49,926 nucleotides of DNA from Acidobacteriota bacterium (GCA_013290025.1 JABCYV010000006.1:1-49926), one strand, 5' to 3'; counted from the stretch's first letter, positions 24,913 through 33,975 are shown. Notes: generated from the sequence alone by a model not told the origin. A program made the numbers and translations.

Positions 24913-26211
24913 ATGACTGTGCAAGAGAGAAACTACTGGCTGACCACGGTCGACATGCCGCGGACCGACGCCGCACAACCGCTTCCCGAAAGCGTGGACG
25001 TGGCGGTCATTGGCGCAGGTTTCACCGGACTTTCGGCGGCGCGAACGCTGGCCAAACGCGGGGCGAAAGTAGTGGTGTTGGAGGCTGAGACTATCGGATG
25101 GGGCGCCAGTTCCCGCAACGGCGGCATGGTACTTACGGGCCTGAAGCTCGGGGCGAACAAGCTGATTTCCAAGTACGGGCGGGAGCGGACGCAACGGATG
25201 TACGCGGCGTCGCTTGCGTCGATCGATTGCGTGGAGCAGATCGTGCGTGAGGAAGGAATTGACTGCCATTTCTACCGGTGCGGACATCTTGAAGTCGCAT
25301 GCAAGCAGAGGCACTTTGACGACTACAGCCGCCAGGTGGAAGTGATCGCACGCGAATTTAATCATCAATTGCGGATAGTGCCGCGTAATGAACTGCGGGC
25401 AGAGATCGGATCGTCAATTTACTTCGGCGGGATGGTGGATGAGGTCAGCGCCGGCCTGAATCCAGCAAAATATGTAGCGGGGCTGGCGCGTGCGGCCGAA
25501 CGCGCTGGGGCAAAAATCTTCGAGAACGCACGGGTGGGAAGGATCGAGCGCGAGGCTCAGTCGGGCAAGCCAGGTTGGCGCGTTACAACTTCTCGTGGTG
25601 TTCTTTGGGGCCGCGATGTGTTCGTCGGAACCAGTGGCTACACGGGATCGGCGACTCCGTCACTGCGAAAAAAAATCATTCCCATCGGGTCATACATCAT
25701 TACCACGGAGGTTTTGCCCGAAGCTGCGGCGCGGGAATTGAGCCCGCGCAATCGCATGATCTACGATTCCAAAAACTATCTCTATTACTATCGGCTCACT
25801 CCCGATAGTCGCGTGCTCTTTGGCGGGCGCGCTGCTTTCTTTCCAGAAACTGAAGACTCGATCCGCCAAAGCGCGGCAATCCTGCGGCGCGGCATGATTG
25901 ATGTGTATCCGCAGTTGCGCGACGTGAAAGTCGATTATGTTTGGGGTGGGACTCTGGATTTTGCGTTCGACATCATGCCCCATGCGGGACAAATAGATGG
26001 AATTTACTTCGCCCTCGGATATGCGGGGCACGGCGTCGCGATGGCAACCTGGCAGGGACAGAAGATGGCGGAGATGATCGCCGGCGACAAGCCGGAGAAT
26101 CCCTTTGTTGGGATTCCGTTCCCGGGCGCGCCGCTCGGCTTGTACAACGGAAAACCATGGTTCTTGCCGTTAGCCGGGGCGTGGTACAGGTTCCTGGACT
26201 GGGTGAGTTGA
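24913..26211 (+). CDS. FAD-dependent oxidoreductase of the DAO family (gamma-glutamylputrescine oxidase-like)
   Basis: A 432-residue flavoenzyme. The Rossmann dinucleotide motif is VAVIGAGFTGLSAARTLAKRG at residues ~30-50, followed by VVVLEAETIGWGASSRNGGM, the usual DAO/PuuB block that carries the FAD contact. GGTLDFAFDIMPHAG and YFALGYAGHGVAMATWQGQ near the C-terminus are typical of the OrdL/PuuB group, which oxidises amines or amino acids to imines with release of H2O2. The N-terminal ERNYWLTT also fits. The substrate is unknown. No polyamine or amino-acid catabolic gene is adjacent. Cytoplasmic. It lies between the pseudogene and the convergent ppdK. Confidence 0.88.
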   Translation: MTVQERNYWLTTVDMPRTDAAQPLPESVDVAVIGAGFTGLSAARTLAKRGAKVVVLEAETIGWGASSRNGGMVLTGLKLGANKLISKYGRERTQRMYAASLASIDCVEQIVREEGIDCHFYRCGHLEVACKQRHFDDYSRQVEVIAREFNHQLRIVPRNELRAEIGSSIYFGGMVDEVSAGLNPAKYVAGLARAAERAGAKIFENARVGRIEREAQSGKPGWRVTTSRGVLWGRDVFVGTSGYTGSATPSLRKKIIPIGSYIITTEVLPEAAARELSPRNRMIYDSKNYLYYYRLTPDSRVLFGGRAAFFPETEDSIRQSAAILRRGMIDVYPQLRDVKVDYVWGGTLDFAFDIMPHAGQIDGIYFALGYAGHGVAMATWQGQKMAEMIAGDKPENPFVGIPFPGAPLGLYNGKPWFLPLAGAWYRFLDWVS

Positions 26212-26244
26212 ATGGCGGCATTCCAGGGCAAGGTTAACGGCATT

Positions 26245-26277
26245 AACGACCAAGGACACGAAGTTACACGAAGGAAA
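26245..26277 (+). repeat. Copy A of a short dispersed repeat
   Basis: The stretch reading GGACACGAAGTTACACGAAGGAA matches, with few differences, GGACACAAAGGTACACAAAGGAA at 37497-37519; about 25 of 32 positions agree over the wider block beginning AAC. It lies in the convergent gap between the FAD oxidoreductase and ppdK. Two copies in one 50-kb window suggest an intergenic repeat family. Confidence 0.5.
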
Positions 26278-26324
26278 CTAGTACAGCCTGGCCTTCTTCT
26301 TAGCCCCGTGTCCCGTGCGGCATA

Positions 26325-29063
26325 TTATTTGGTTCTGCCGGCCTCAACTTTCAGCTTCTCGGCAGCTCCGGCCTGTGCTGCTGCGAGCCTTGCCGTCAGC
26401 ACGCGGAAGGGAGAGCAGGCGACATAGTCCATCCCCACCTGATGGCAGAACTCGACCGACGACGGATCGCCGCCATGCTCACCGCAAATTCCGACTTCGA
26501 GGTTGGGGCGCGTCTTGCGTCCGCGCTCAATGCCGATGCGAACTAGCTCGCCAACACCCTCACGATCAATCACGGCAAACGGATCCTGCTTCAGAATGCC
26601 CTCTTCAAGATAAGTCGGCAGAACCTTGTTCACGTCATCTCGGGAGAAGCCGAAGGTGGTCTGCGTCAGATCATTGGTGCCGAAAGAGAAGAACTCGGCT
26701 TCCTTCGCAATCTCGTCCGCCAGCAGTGCGGCACGCGGCAACTCGATCATGGTTCCCACCAGGTAATGCACTTTCGCTTTCTTCTCTTTGAATACTTCTT
26801 CGGCTACCCGGCGGACGATGCCGCCCTGGTGAGCCATTTCTTTGACCGTGGCGATCAACGGGATCATGACCTCCGCGTGGGTTTTCACGCCTTTCTTCTC
26901 GACTTCGACGGCCGCTTCGAAGATAGCGCGGGCCTGCATTTCAGTGATCTCAGGATAGGTGATTCCCAAACGGCAGCCGCGATGGCCGAGCATGGGATTG
27001 AATTCATGCAACTCTTCCACTCGGCGCAGCAAAGTTTTGAGACCCTTTAGCTTAGGTGAGCGCGGCTTGGTCGCTTGCAGCACCCCAATCTCGACCATCA
27101 GTTCTTCGCGCTTGGGCAGGAATTCGTGCAGTGGTGGATCGAGCAGCCGAATGGTTACCGGCAGTCCGTCCATCGCCTCAAACAGACCGACGAAGTCTGC
27201 GCGCTGCATGGGAAGCAGCTTATTCAGCGCGGCGCGACGGTCTTTCTCATTGTCGGTGAGGATCATAGCCCGCATGTGCGGGATGCGATCTTCGGCGAAG
27301 AACATGTGCTCTGTGCGGCACAGTCCGATGCCCTCGGCTCCGAACGCGCGCGCTTGGATGGCATCTCGCGGGATGTCGGCGTTGGCGCGCACGCCGATCT
27401 TGCGGAAAGGCTCCGCCCAACTCATGAGGGTCAGCAGCTCCTGATCGTCCGACTTTGCCTCAACTGTTTTGAGCTTGCCTTTAATCACGCGACCAGTCGT
27501 GCCATCAAGAGAAATCCAATCGCCCGCCTTGAATATCTGACCTTTCGCCCGCATCTCGCGGGCCCGTTCATCGACCTGAATATCACCCGCGCCTGCGACG
27601 CAGCATTTGCCCATGCCGCGCGTGACTACGGCGGCGTGGCTGGTCATCCCACCGCGCGATGTCAGAATGCCGGCCGCGACCTCCATCCCGTGAATGTCTT
27701 CCGGCGTGGTTTCCGCACGCACCAGGATGACGGGATTCTTTCTGTCGTGGCCAGCCTTCGCTACAGCTTCATCGGCGGTAAATACGATCTGCCCGACAGC
27801 CGCTCCCGGCGACGCGGGCAAGCCTGTGGCGAGCACCTCGACCTTGGTGCTTTTCTCGTCTAGCCGCGGTACCAGGAAGTCGTAAAGTTGGTTGGGTTCC
27901 ACGCGGAAAATTGCTTCGTCCTTGGTGATTAGATCTTCTTCCACCATTTGTAGGGCAACACGCACGGCGGCGCGTCCAGTGCGCTTGCCGTTCCGAGTCT
28001 GCAGCATGTAGAGCTTGCCGTCCTGGATGGTGAATTCGAAATCCTGCATGTCGCGATAATGCTTTTCCAGGCGCGTAGTGATTTCGCGAAGTTGGTCGTA
28101 CACAGCGGGCATGATCTTCTGCAGTTCGAGGATCGGCACCGGAGTCCGGACACCCGAAACTACGTCCTCGCCCTGAGCGTTCATCAGGAACTCGCCGTAA
28201 AACTCCTTCGCGCCGGTAGCAGGATTGCGAGTAAAGCCGACACCGGTGCCGCTAGTGTCGCCGAGGTTGCCGAACACCATGGCTTGCACATTCACTGCGG
28301 TGCCTAGGTCATCAGAAATGTTGTTGATGCGGCGATAGTGCTTGGCGCGGTCATTTTGCCAGGAACGGAAAACGGCGTCTCGCGCCATGACAAGTTGCTG
28401 ATGCGGATCCTGCGGAAAATCTTGTTTGGTGTGTTTCTTTACAACCTTCTTGTATTCGGCGATGACCTCCTTCAACGCCTTGGCATCGAGCTCGGTATCG
28501 AGCTTCGCTTTCTTCTGTTTCTTCTTGGCGTCGAAGACTTCATCAAACGCCGGCTTCGGAATGTCCAGCACGACATTGCCGAACATCTGGATCAGGCGGC
28601 GGTAGGAGTCGGCGGCAAAGCGAGGATTATTGGTGCGCTTCGCCAGAGCTTCGACGCTTTCGTCGTTCAAGCCAAGATTCAAGATCGTGTCCATCATGCC
28701 AGGCATTGAGAACTTGGCCCCCGAACGCACGCTGACCAGCAGCAGATTCTCTCCCCTGCCAAGTTTTTGTCCCTGCGATTGTTCGAGCCGGGCGAGTGCT
28801 TTCTCCATCTGTCGGTCCACTTCGGCTGACACGGCTCCGTTGCGCATGTATTCGCGACAGGCCTCGGTCTGAATGGTGAAACCCGGAGGCACGGGCAGTC
28901 CAGCATTCGTCATTTCAGCCAAGCCGGCGCCCTTGCCGCCCAGTTCATCTTTCATCTTGCCATTGCCATCGGCTTTGCCGTCGCCGAAGAAATAGACGTA
29001 TTGCGTGGCTGGTTTTTTTTCTGCGCTTCGGATTTCTGTTTCGGAGAGAGTTTGCGTTGCCAT
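26325..29063 (-). CDS. ppdK: Pyruvate, phosphate dikinase
   Basis: Interconverts pyruvate + ATP + Pi and PEP + AMP + PPi in the cytoplasm, joining glycolysis and gluconeogenesis. At 912 residues it has the full family length. The nucleotide-binding domain begins YVYFFGDGKADG and includes GKGAGLAEMTNAGLPVPPGF; the phospho-His loop is GGMTSHAAVVTRGMGKCCV; the PEP/pyruvate barrel carries GLCRTEHMFF, FSFGTNDLTQTTFGFSRDD and the C-terminal GICGEHGGDPSSVEFC with the catalytic Cys. The start ATG is 12 bp after the glyS stop, with AAAGGA 8 nt before it, so it is the last gene of the recO-glyQ-glyS-ppdK run. No separate regulatory kinase gene is adjacent. Confidence 0.97.
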   Translation of the reverse strand: MATQTLSETEIRSAEKKPATQYVYFFGDGKADGNGKMKDELGGKGAGLAEMTNAGLPVPPGFTIQTEACREYMRNGAVSAEVDRQMEKALARLEQSQGQKLGRGENLLLVSVRSGAKFSMPGMMDTILNLGLNDESVEALAKRTNNPRFAADSYRRLIQMFGNVVLDIPKPAFDEVFDAKKKQKKAKLDTELDAKALKEVIAEYKKVVKKHTKQDFPQDPHQQLVMARDAVFRSWQNDRAKHYRRINNISDDLGTAVNVQAMVFGNLGDTSGTGVGFTRNPATGAKEFYGEFLMNAQGEDVVSGVRTPVPILELQKIMPAVYDQLREITTRLEKHYRDMQDFEFTIQDGKLYMLQTRNGKRTGRAAVRVALQMVEEDLITKDEAIFRVEPNQLYDFLVPRLDEKSTKVEVLATGLPASPGAAVGQIVFTADEAVAKAGHDRKNPVILVRAETTPEDIHGMEVAAGILTSRGGMTSHAAVVTRGMGKCCVAGAGDIQVDERAREMRAKGQIFKAGDWISLDGTTGRVIKGKLKTVEAKSDDQELLTLMSWAEPFRKIGVRANADIPRDAIQARAFGAEGIGLCRTEHMFFAEDRIPHMRAMILTDNEKDRRAALNKLLPMQRADFVGLFEAMDGLPVTIRLLDPPLHEFLPKREELMVEIGVLQATKPRSPKLKGLKTLLRRVEELHEFNPMLGHRGCRLGITYPEITEMQARAIFEAAVEVEKKGVKTHAEVMIPLIATVKEMAHQGGIVRRVAEEVFKEKKAKVHYLVGTMIELPRAALLADEIAKEAEFFSFGTNDLTQTTFGFSRDDVNKVLPTYLEEGILKQDPFAVIDREGVGELVRIGIERGRKTRPNLEVGICGEHGGDPSSVEFCHQVGMDYVACSPFRVLTARLAAAQAGAAEKLKVEAGRTK

Positions 29064-29075
29064 GGAATTAGTCCT

Positions 29076-31238
29076 TTACTGTTTCGGGGATTCTTTGGAT
29101 TCCTTGCTATCGATTACAATCTCGGAGAAGTCGGCGACCTGCGAAAACCCATTCTTCATCATCTCCAGAAGCGCGAGGCGGTTTCTCTTGAGATTCTCTT
29201 CAGGAGCCATAACCAAAACCTTGTCGAAAAATTGGTCTACGTAGGGTCGCAGCTTGGAAAGCTCGACGAGGGCCTCGAAATATTGGCCTTGACCGCATAG
29301 TCGAAGAAACTTCGCATTTATTGGACGCATGTGGTCGTCTAATTCCCTCTCGGGCTGACTGAATAGATCGGCATTCAGAGGGACAATTACCACTCCCCCA
29401 GTATTTGCCTGCCGCAGAATGTTGGCAATCCGTTTGAATGCTACACATATCGATTCAAAGTCGGTGGAGCCACGCATCCTGGAGACCGCCTCGGCGCGCG
29501 CGATGGTCTGGACGATGTCGTCATGCCCTGAGGCTAGCACCGCGTTCACGACGTCGTATCTGAACCCGCACGCGTCCTTCAGATAAAACTCTAACCGTTC
29601 GCGGAAGAAGTTGCGCAAGGCGGCCGCGTAGTCCACCGTCTGGGAGAATTTTCGCTCTGCTGCCGAATCCCGATAGGCTTCGCGTGCGTCTCCAAAAAGC
29701 TGCCCCAGGCCGATCGGCAGTTTGTGCTCCGCGATAGTTTTCACAATCCCGTTTGCCTGCCGCCGCAATGCGAACGGATCTTTCGAGCCCGTCGGCTGCA
29801 GTCCTAGCGCAAACATTCCGGCGATAGTGTCTGCCTTGTCCGCGATCGAAAGCACAGCACCTTCGACCGTTCGCGGGACCGAGTCTTCCATCGATTCCGG
29901 CTTATAGTGATCGTAAATGGCGTTTGCAATCGCAAACCGCGTGCTTTCCGGCAAGTCGTGATCCAGTTCCTGCACTTTGGCGTACAGCCCGCCCACGATT
30001 CCCTGCAGCTCGGTAAACTCTTTCACCAGTTCAGTGGTCAGATCCGTCTTCGCCAAGCAAGCCGCCTTGTGAATCACGCCCGGGCGGACTGCTATGCCCC
30101 TCTGCCGGATAGACTCGGACAACCAACTGCTCAGCCGCTGCACCCGGATCGTCTTCTCATAGTAACTTCCCAAATCTTTCTGAAAGGTGACGTGCTTCAG
30201 CCACTGTGTCCGCTCGCGCAGGGGATGCTTCTGGTCGGTCTGCCAGAAAAAACGTGCGTCGTTGAAACGCGCCCGCAACACCCTTTCATGGCCGTGGCGG
30301 ATGACGCCTTGCGGATCGCCATCGGTGTTCAGGACAGCGAGAAAGTGGGGCAGCAGTTTATGTTGACTATCCTCGACCGCGAAATATTTCTGGTGGTCAC
30401 GCATCACCGTGACCAGAACTTCCTCGGGCAACTCCAAGAATTCGGGATCAAAATTGCCCAGAATGACGGAAGGAAACTCGGTGAGATTGACTACTGTGTC
30501 CAGAAGAGTTTTGTCTTCGCGCCAACGTGCCGCCGGGATGGTCCGAGTCGCTGCATCGAGTTGCTTCCGGATTTGCTGCTCACGTTCTCCACGGCTTAGA
30601 ACTTTGGCTTGTCGCAATACATCTACGTACGCCGATCCAGCCCGAGGAACCTGCACCTGACGATCGGCGAGTATCCGATGGCCGCGCGACTTGTCGCCTG
30701 CACGTACTCCATCAAATTCGAGAGGGACGACTTCGCCATCGAGCATGGCTACTAACCAACGTACTGGCCGGACAAATTTTTCAGTGGGTTTGCGCCAGTA
30801 CATATTCTTGGGCCAGTAAATCGAAGCGACTTCCTTAGGCAGCATCTCAGACAGGATTTCGCACGCCGGGCGCCCTTTTTTGGTTACTCTAGCTGAGAGG
30901 TATTCTCCCTTTGCAGTTGTAACGCGCTCCAGATGTGCGACTTCCACGCCAGCTTTTCTGGCAAAAGCTTGCGCCGCCGGAGTGGGCTGGCCATCCTTGA
31001 ATGCAATGCTCGCCGAGGGACCTGTGATCTGTTCGGTGACATCAGGTTGCGCGGCTGGAACTCCGGGAGCGAGGACAGCTAGGCGTCGCGGGCTATCCAG
31101 AGCTGAAATTGTTCCAGTAGGCGAGAGTCGCTCGCGTTCCAGCAATTTGTGAACGCGCTCGCGAAGCTCCAGCGACGTAGCATCGATCATCCGCGCCGGA
31201 ATCTCTTCGCACCCGATTTCTAGTAAGAAGTCTGGCAT
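29076..31238 (-). CDS. glyS: Glycyl-tRNA synthetase beta subunit
   Basis: Binds tRNA-Gly in the alpha2beta2 bacterial glycyl-tRNA synthetase. 720 residues, usual for the family. The N-terminus MPDFLLEIGCEEIPARMI is diagnostic, followed by VTKKGRPACEILSEML, KSRGHRILAD, LPHFLAVLNTDGD and the HD-like region DLTTELVKEFTELQGIVGGLYA and DPFALRRQANGIVKTI. It lies 148 bp after glyQ, separated by the palindromic repeat, and 12 bp before ppdK. The alpha subunit GlyQ carries the aminoacylation site. Confidence 0.97.
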   Translation of the reverse strand: MPDFLLEIGCEEIPARMIDATSLELRERVHKLLERERLSPTGTISALDSPRRLAVLAPGVPAAQPDVTEQITGPSASIAFKDGQPTPAAQAFARKAGVEVAHLERVTTAKGEYLSARVTKKGRPACEILSEMLPKEVASIYWPKNMYWRKPTEKFVRPVRWLVAMLDGEVVPLEFDGVRAGDKSRGHRILADRQVQVPRAGSAYVDVLRQAKVLSRGEREQQIRKQLDAATRTIPAARWREDKTLLDTVVNLTEFPSVILGNFDPEFLELPEEVLVTVMRDHQKYFAVEDSQHKLLPHFLAVLNTDGDPQGVIRHGHERVLRARFNDARFFWQTDQKHPLRERTQWLKHVTFQKDLGSYYEKTIRVQRLSSWLSESIRQRGIAVRPGVIHKAACLAKTDLTTELVKEFTELQGIVGGLYAKVQELDHDLPESTRFAIANAIYDHYKPESMEDSVPRTVEGAVLSIADKADTIAGMFALGLQPTGSKDPFALRRQANGIVKTIAEHKLPIGLGQLFGDAREAYRDSAAERKFSQTVDYAAALRNFFRERLEFYLKDACGFRYDVVNAVLASGHDDIVQTIARAEAVSRMRGSTDFESICVAFKRIANILRQANTGGVVIVPLNADLFSQPERELDDHMRPINAKFLRLCGQGQYFEALVELSKLRPYVDQFFDKVLVMAPEENLKRNRLALLEMMKNGFSQVADFSEIVIDSKESKESPKQ

Positions 31239-31250
31239 CTCTAAGCCTTT

Positions 31251-31396
31251 GTCATCCGGAGCGGAGTCAGTTCGCTCGCTAGCGAGCGAACCGACGGAAT
31301 CGAAGGATCCCTATTCTCGGCACGTCTGCTTGCGGTAGGGATCCTTCGACTACGCGGAATTTCGCATCGCGAAATTTCCGCTCCGCTCAGGATGAC
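31251..31396. repeat. Large imperfect palindrome with nested palindromes (REP/MITE-like)
   Basis: Two arms face each other. The left arm begins GTCATCCGGAGCGGAG and ends TCGAAGGATCCCTA; the right arm, read in reverse complement, begins GTCATCCTGAGCGGAG and ends TCGAAGGATCCCTA. Each arm also has its own internal hairpin: TTCGCTCGCTAGCGAGCGAA (31271-31290, perfect) in the left, and GGAATTTCGC-ATC-GCGAAATTTCC in the right. It fills the glyQ-glyS gap, overlaps the last codons of glyQ and stops just before the glyS start. No ORF or transposase signature is inside, so it is a non-coding mobile-type repeat. RNA from it could fold into strong hairpins inside the operon message. Confidence 0.75.
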
Positions 31397-32421
31397 ACTG
31401 CGGACGGCAGTTTCTCCCTCTTCGCTTTTGGCGCTCGCTGCACGACAGCTTCTTCCTCTTCGGCAGCTGTCGGTTGATCTTGCTGCTGGTCCACCCACGC
31501 TTTTGCGATCCCTACGGCCAGCGCCCGCACGCGTGCAATCACGCCCACGCGTTCGGTCACTGAGATCGCCCCGCGAGCGTCGAGGATGTTGAACAGGTGC
31601 GAGCACTTCAGGCAAAGGTCGTAGGCAGCCAGCAGCGGGAAACGTTTCTTGTTGCGCGCAAGGCCGTCTGACGCGCTCTTCTCTTGGCTCAGCGCGGCAT
31701 ATCCATCCAGTAAGCCTTTGCATTCCGCTTCGCACAGCTCGAAATGCTTCCAGGCTCTTCCGACGTCTGCTAACTCGAAGTTGTAGACCGAAAACTGCAA
31801 CTCGTCGGCCAGTCGCACGTCGCCGTAAGTCGTCACCTGGCCAGTCTCAGGATCTCGTGCCCACACGATGTCATAGATCGAGTCTACATCCTGCAAAAAC
31901 GCCGCAATCCGCTCCAGCCCGTACGTTAGCTCGGCCGAGATCGGGCCCAAATCTACTCCGCCGCATTGCTGGAAATAAGTAAACTGGGTGATCTCTAACC
32001 CATCGAGCATCACCTGCCAGCCAATGCCCCAAGCGCCGAGCGTCGGCGACTCCCAATTGTCTTCTTCGAATTTGAGGTCGTGCTGGCGCAGCTCAATTCC
32101 CATGGCACCCAGCGACTCGAGATATATTTCCTGCACATTGTCCGGAGGCGGCTTCAGGATGACCTGAAGCTGCATGTGCTTGTAGAGCCGGTTCGGGTTT
32201 TCCCCGTATCGTCCATCGGCCGGGCGACGCGAAGGCTGCAGGTATGCGACTTTGTAGGGCTTCGGCCCCAGCACCCGCAAGAAAGTTTCCGGCGCCATCG
32301 TTCCAGCCCCGACTTCGACGTCATAGGGCTGCTGCAAGACGCATCCGCGCTCAGCCCAGAACGTCTGCAGGCGGAGGATGAGTTCTTGAAAAGTCAGCGG
32401 ATTGGGTTTGGATGAATTCAA
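31387..32421 (-). CDS. glyQ: Glycyl-tRNA synthetase alpha subunit with C-terminal extension
   Basis: Catalytic class II subunit of the heterotetrameric glycyl-tRNA synthetase. [26 protein letters not shown] at the N-terminus, [36 protein letters not shown] and [21 protein letters not shown] are diagnostic. Length is 344, while the family is usually about 290-310. The surplus is a charged tail ([20 protein letters not shown], then [12 protein letters not shown]). The last codons and the TGA stop fall inside the palindromic repeat at 31251-31396, so the repeat edge sets the C-terminus. It starts 62 bp after recO, in the same direction. Confidence 0.97.
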   Translation of the reverse strand: MNSSKPNPLTFQELILRLQTFWAERGCVLQQPYDVEVGAGTMAPETFLRVLGPKPYKVAYLQPSRRPADGRYGENPNRLYKHMQLQVILKPPPDNVQEIYLESLGAMGIELRQHDLKFEEDNWESPTLGAWGIGWQVMLDGLEITQFTYFQQCGGVDLGPISAELTYGLERIAAFLQDVDSIYDIVWARDPETGQVTTYGDVRLADELQFSVYNFELADVGRAWKHFELCEAECKGLLDGYAALSQEKSASDGLARNKKRFPLLAAYDLCLKCSHLFNILDARGAISVTERVGVIARVRALAVGIAKAWVDQQQDQPTAAEEEEAVVQRAPKAKREKLPSAVSS

Positions 32422-32483
32422 ATCGTAGCTCTTAGCTCTTGGCCATTCGCTTGTGGATCAAATTCTTCAGAGGAAACTAGGCG

Positions 32484-33227
32484 CTAGGCGCTGATTTTCT
32501 CCAGCATCCCGGCCGTCACCAGCTTCTTTTCAATGTGACGCTGTAGAGCCTGGATCAAGAACTTTCGCAGGTCAGATCCCAAAGCTTTTGGCCAGGCCGT
32601 CCCGGCAAAATTCTCGACCGGAGCGCGAAACATCTCCGCGGCCAGCATCCGCGATTTGGCTGAGATCTCCGATGACGCCAGGCGCTTGTCTTCGGCGCAC
32701 ATCAAACCGTCCGACAAAGCGTGGAAGAATGCCCGACTTCCGTTCAGCGCCCGGCCACACACGGTGCACTCAGAAAGATCTGGTAAGTAACCCATCAGCC
32801 GCGTCATCCAAAGATCAAAATAGGTGACAGGCATCCAGACATCCGGTCCACGCAAGCCAGCCAGGACTGAAAGCGCGAGCCGGAATACCGCGTCGTTGGC
32901 CTCGCGGTCGGGCAACAGCTCATCCAGCAACTCCGCCACATGGCTCAACGCCACCGCGCGCGGATAACTGACTTCCGTCGCTAATGGCGATTCCAGAACC
33001 TCACAGGAGTCGAGCCGGGACAACTCCTGCCGTTCACGGTCTTCGTAAAGCGCACGGACGTAAGTCAGCGGCTCCAGCGCTCCCCCAAAACGCCGTTTAG
33101 ACTTCTTGGCCGATCGCGCCACCCCGCGAACCTTACCTTCAATCCGCGTGAAAAGCGTAACCAGCAGGTCGGCCTCGCGCAGGGGATAGGTGCGCAGGAC
33201 AATCGCTTCCGACTCCTTCAGTGCCAT
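32484..33227 (-). CDS. recO: DNA repair protein RecO
   Basis: Acts with RecR and RecF to load RecA on SSB-coated single-stranded DNA gaps. The 247-residue protein has an N-terminal OB fold (SEAIVLRTYPLREADLLVTLFTRIEGKVRGVARSAKKSKRRFG in pieces) and a helical C-terminal part. The zinc site region reads CTVCGRAL then GLMCAED: only three of the usual four Cys positions are visible, the last being Glu/Asp, so zinc binding may be lost or altered. It heads the minus-strand run recO-glyQ-glyS-ppdK; the gap to glyQ is 62 bp. Its own promoter is presumably in 33228-33331. Confidence 0.93.
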   Translation of the reverse strand: MALKESEAIVLRTYPLREADLLVTLFTRIEGKVRGVARSAKKSKRRFGGALEPLTYVRALYEDRERQELSRLDSCEVLESPLATEVSYPRAVALSHVAELLDELLPDREANDAVFRLALSVLAGLRGPDVWMPVTYFDLWMTRLMGYLPDLSECTVCGRALNGSRAFFHALSDGLMCAEDKRLASSEISAKSRMLAAEMFRAPVENFAGTAWPKALGSDLRKFLIQALQRHIEKKLVTAGMLEKISA

Positions 33228-33293
33228 GGAAGCCAGCAGGTAATCTTTGATTGTAATGGAGCGGTCAGGAGATGCAAAGCTGCCAGGCTTCGG

Positions 33294-33859
33294 GGTAGTG
33301 CCTCAGTTTAAAAGTTATGTACTTGCCCGACTTAAAACGGGTGCTTCGGGTCGGGGTCGGGGTCTGCGCCTTGCTTGAGCATGATCTGCTCCCGAAGTCT
33401 ACGCGAGAGGTTCAAGGCGAGCGAACGATAGAACCGGGAGGCGAGATGCGGAAACAGTTCAAATAGATCCATCAAGCCTTGCCACTCGAGAGCGTAGGCT
33501 TCCACTTCTTCCTCCGCCGTCGCCGTCGCACTGGCGAAAGTGTTCTCCAGAAATGCCATGTCGCCACAGACTTGGCCCGATCCTAGCTGGGCTAAGCGGG
33601 CCCCGGAGACGGTGACGTTTACATTGCCCCTCGCTATTACATAGACTATTTTTGACTGCATCCCCTGGCGAACCAGGGTTTCATTTTTCTTGAAGGTGAG
33701 TCGCTTTGCGCGATCAATGATGAGTGCCCAGTCATTTGGAGTGAGGTACTCCAAGCGGTTTGTCGCGGTTTGCAATACGGACAGTTTGGCCACGAAGCGA
33801 GTATGCCATAGGCCGCGCCCATCATTCCACGCCGTGAAATTTCAAACTGAGGCACTACC
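33294..33859. repeat. Perfect 16-bp inverted repeat bracketing the cNMP-binding gene
   Basis: GGTAGTGCCTCAGTTT (33294-33309) and its exact reverse complement AAACTGAGGCACTACC (33844-33859) lie on either side of the gene at 33332-33793, 38 and 51 bp away from it. Next to both arms are similar GGCTTCGGG words. The track ORF 33646..33933 reads through the right arm. Either this is a gene-sized element bounded by inverted ends, or two copies of a dispersed repeat in opposite orientation. Confidence 0.7.
33332..33793 (-). CDS. Cyclic-nucleotide-binding domain protein (Crp-type sensor domain only)
   Basis: A 153-residue protein consisting of one cNMP-binding beta-roll: RLTFKKNETLVRQGMQSKIVYVIARGNVNV, LAQLGSGQVCGDMAFLENTFASATATAEEEVEAYAL, then the C-helix (LFPHLASRFYRSLALNLSRRLREQI). 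In CAP-type sites the phosphate-binding cassette reads GE-x-A with a following Arg; here it is GDMAF and the Arg position is not obvious (TFASATA), so it may not bind cAMP/cGMP. There is no DNA-binding helix-turn-helix, so it is not a Crp transcription factor. It starts with GTG at 33793 (no in-frame ATG). The ferredoxin gene lies upstream on the same strand. Confidence 0.85.
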   Translation of the reverse strand: MAKLSVLQTATNRLEYLTPNDWALIIDRAKRLTFKKNETLVRQGMQSKIVYVIARGNVNVTVSGARLAQLGSGQVCGDMAFLENTFASATATAEEEVEAYALEWQGLMDLFELFPHLASRFYRSLALNLSRRLREQIMLKQGADPDPDPKHPF

Positions 33860-33975
33860 GGCTTCGGGCTTCGGCGATTCCGAATAAAAACGAATAAGGG
33901 CTCCAGCGAGGCGCCGAAGCCCATGATTATCAAGACTCCCAGAGGACAATCCGAATTCTGACGTCCGACGCGAAC

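Noticed and set aside
29907-30599. Plus-strand 230-aa ORF inside glyS
   Set aside because: Fully opposite the well-supported glyS reading frame; no family motif and composition of an antisense shadow.
31241-31735. 164-aa ORF across the glyQ-glyS palindrome
   Set aside because: Off-frame read of the glyQ 3' end plus the repeat; Arg/Ser-rich, no motif.
33646-33933. 95-aa minus-strand ORF over the right 16-bp repeat arm
   Set aside because: Overlaps the cNMP gene start in another frame and is translated largely from repeat-like DNA; treated as part of the repeat, not a gene.
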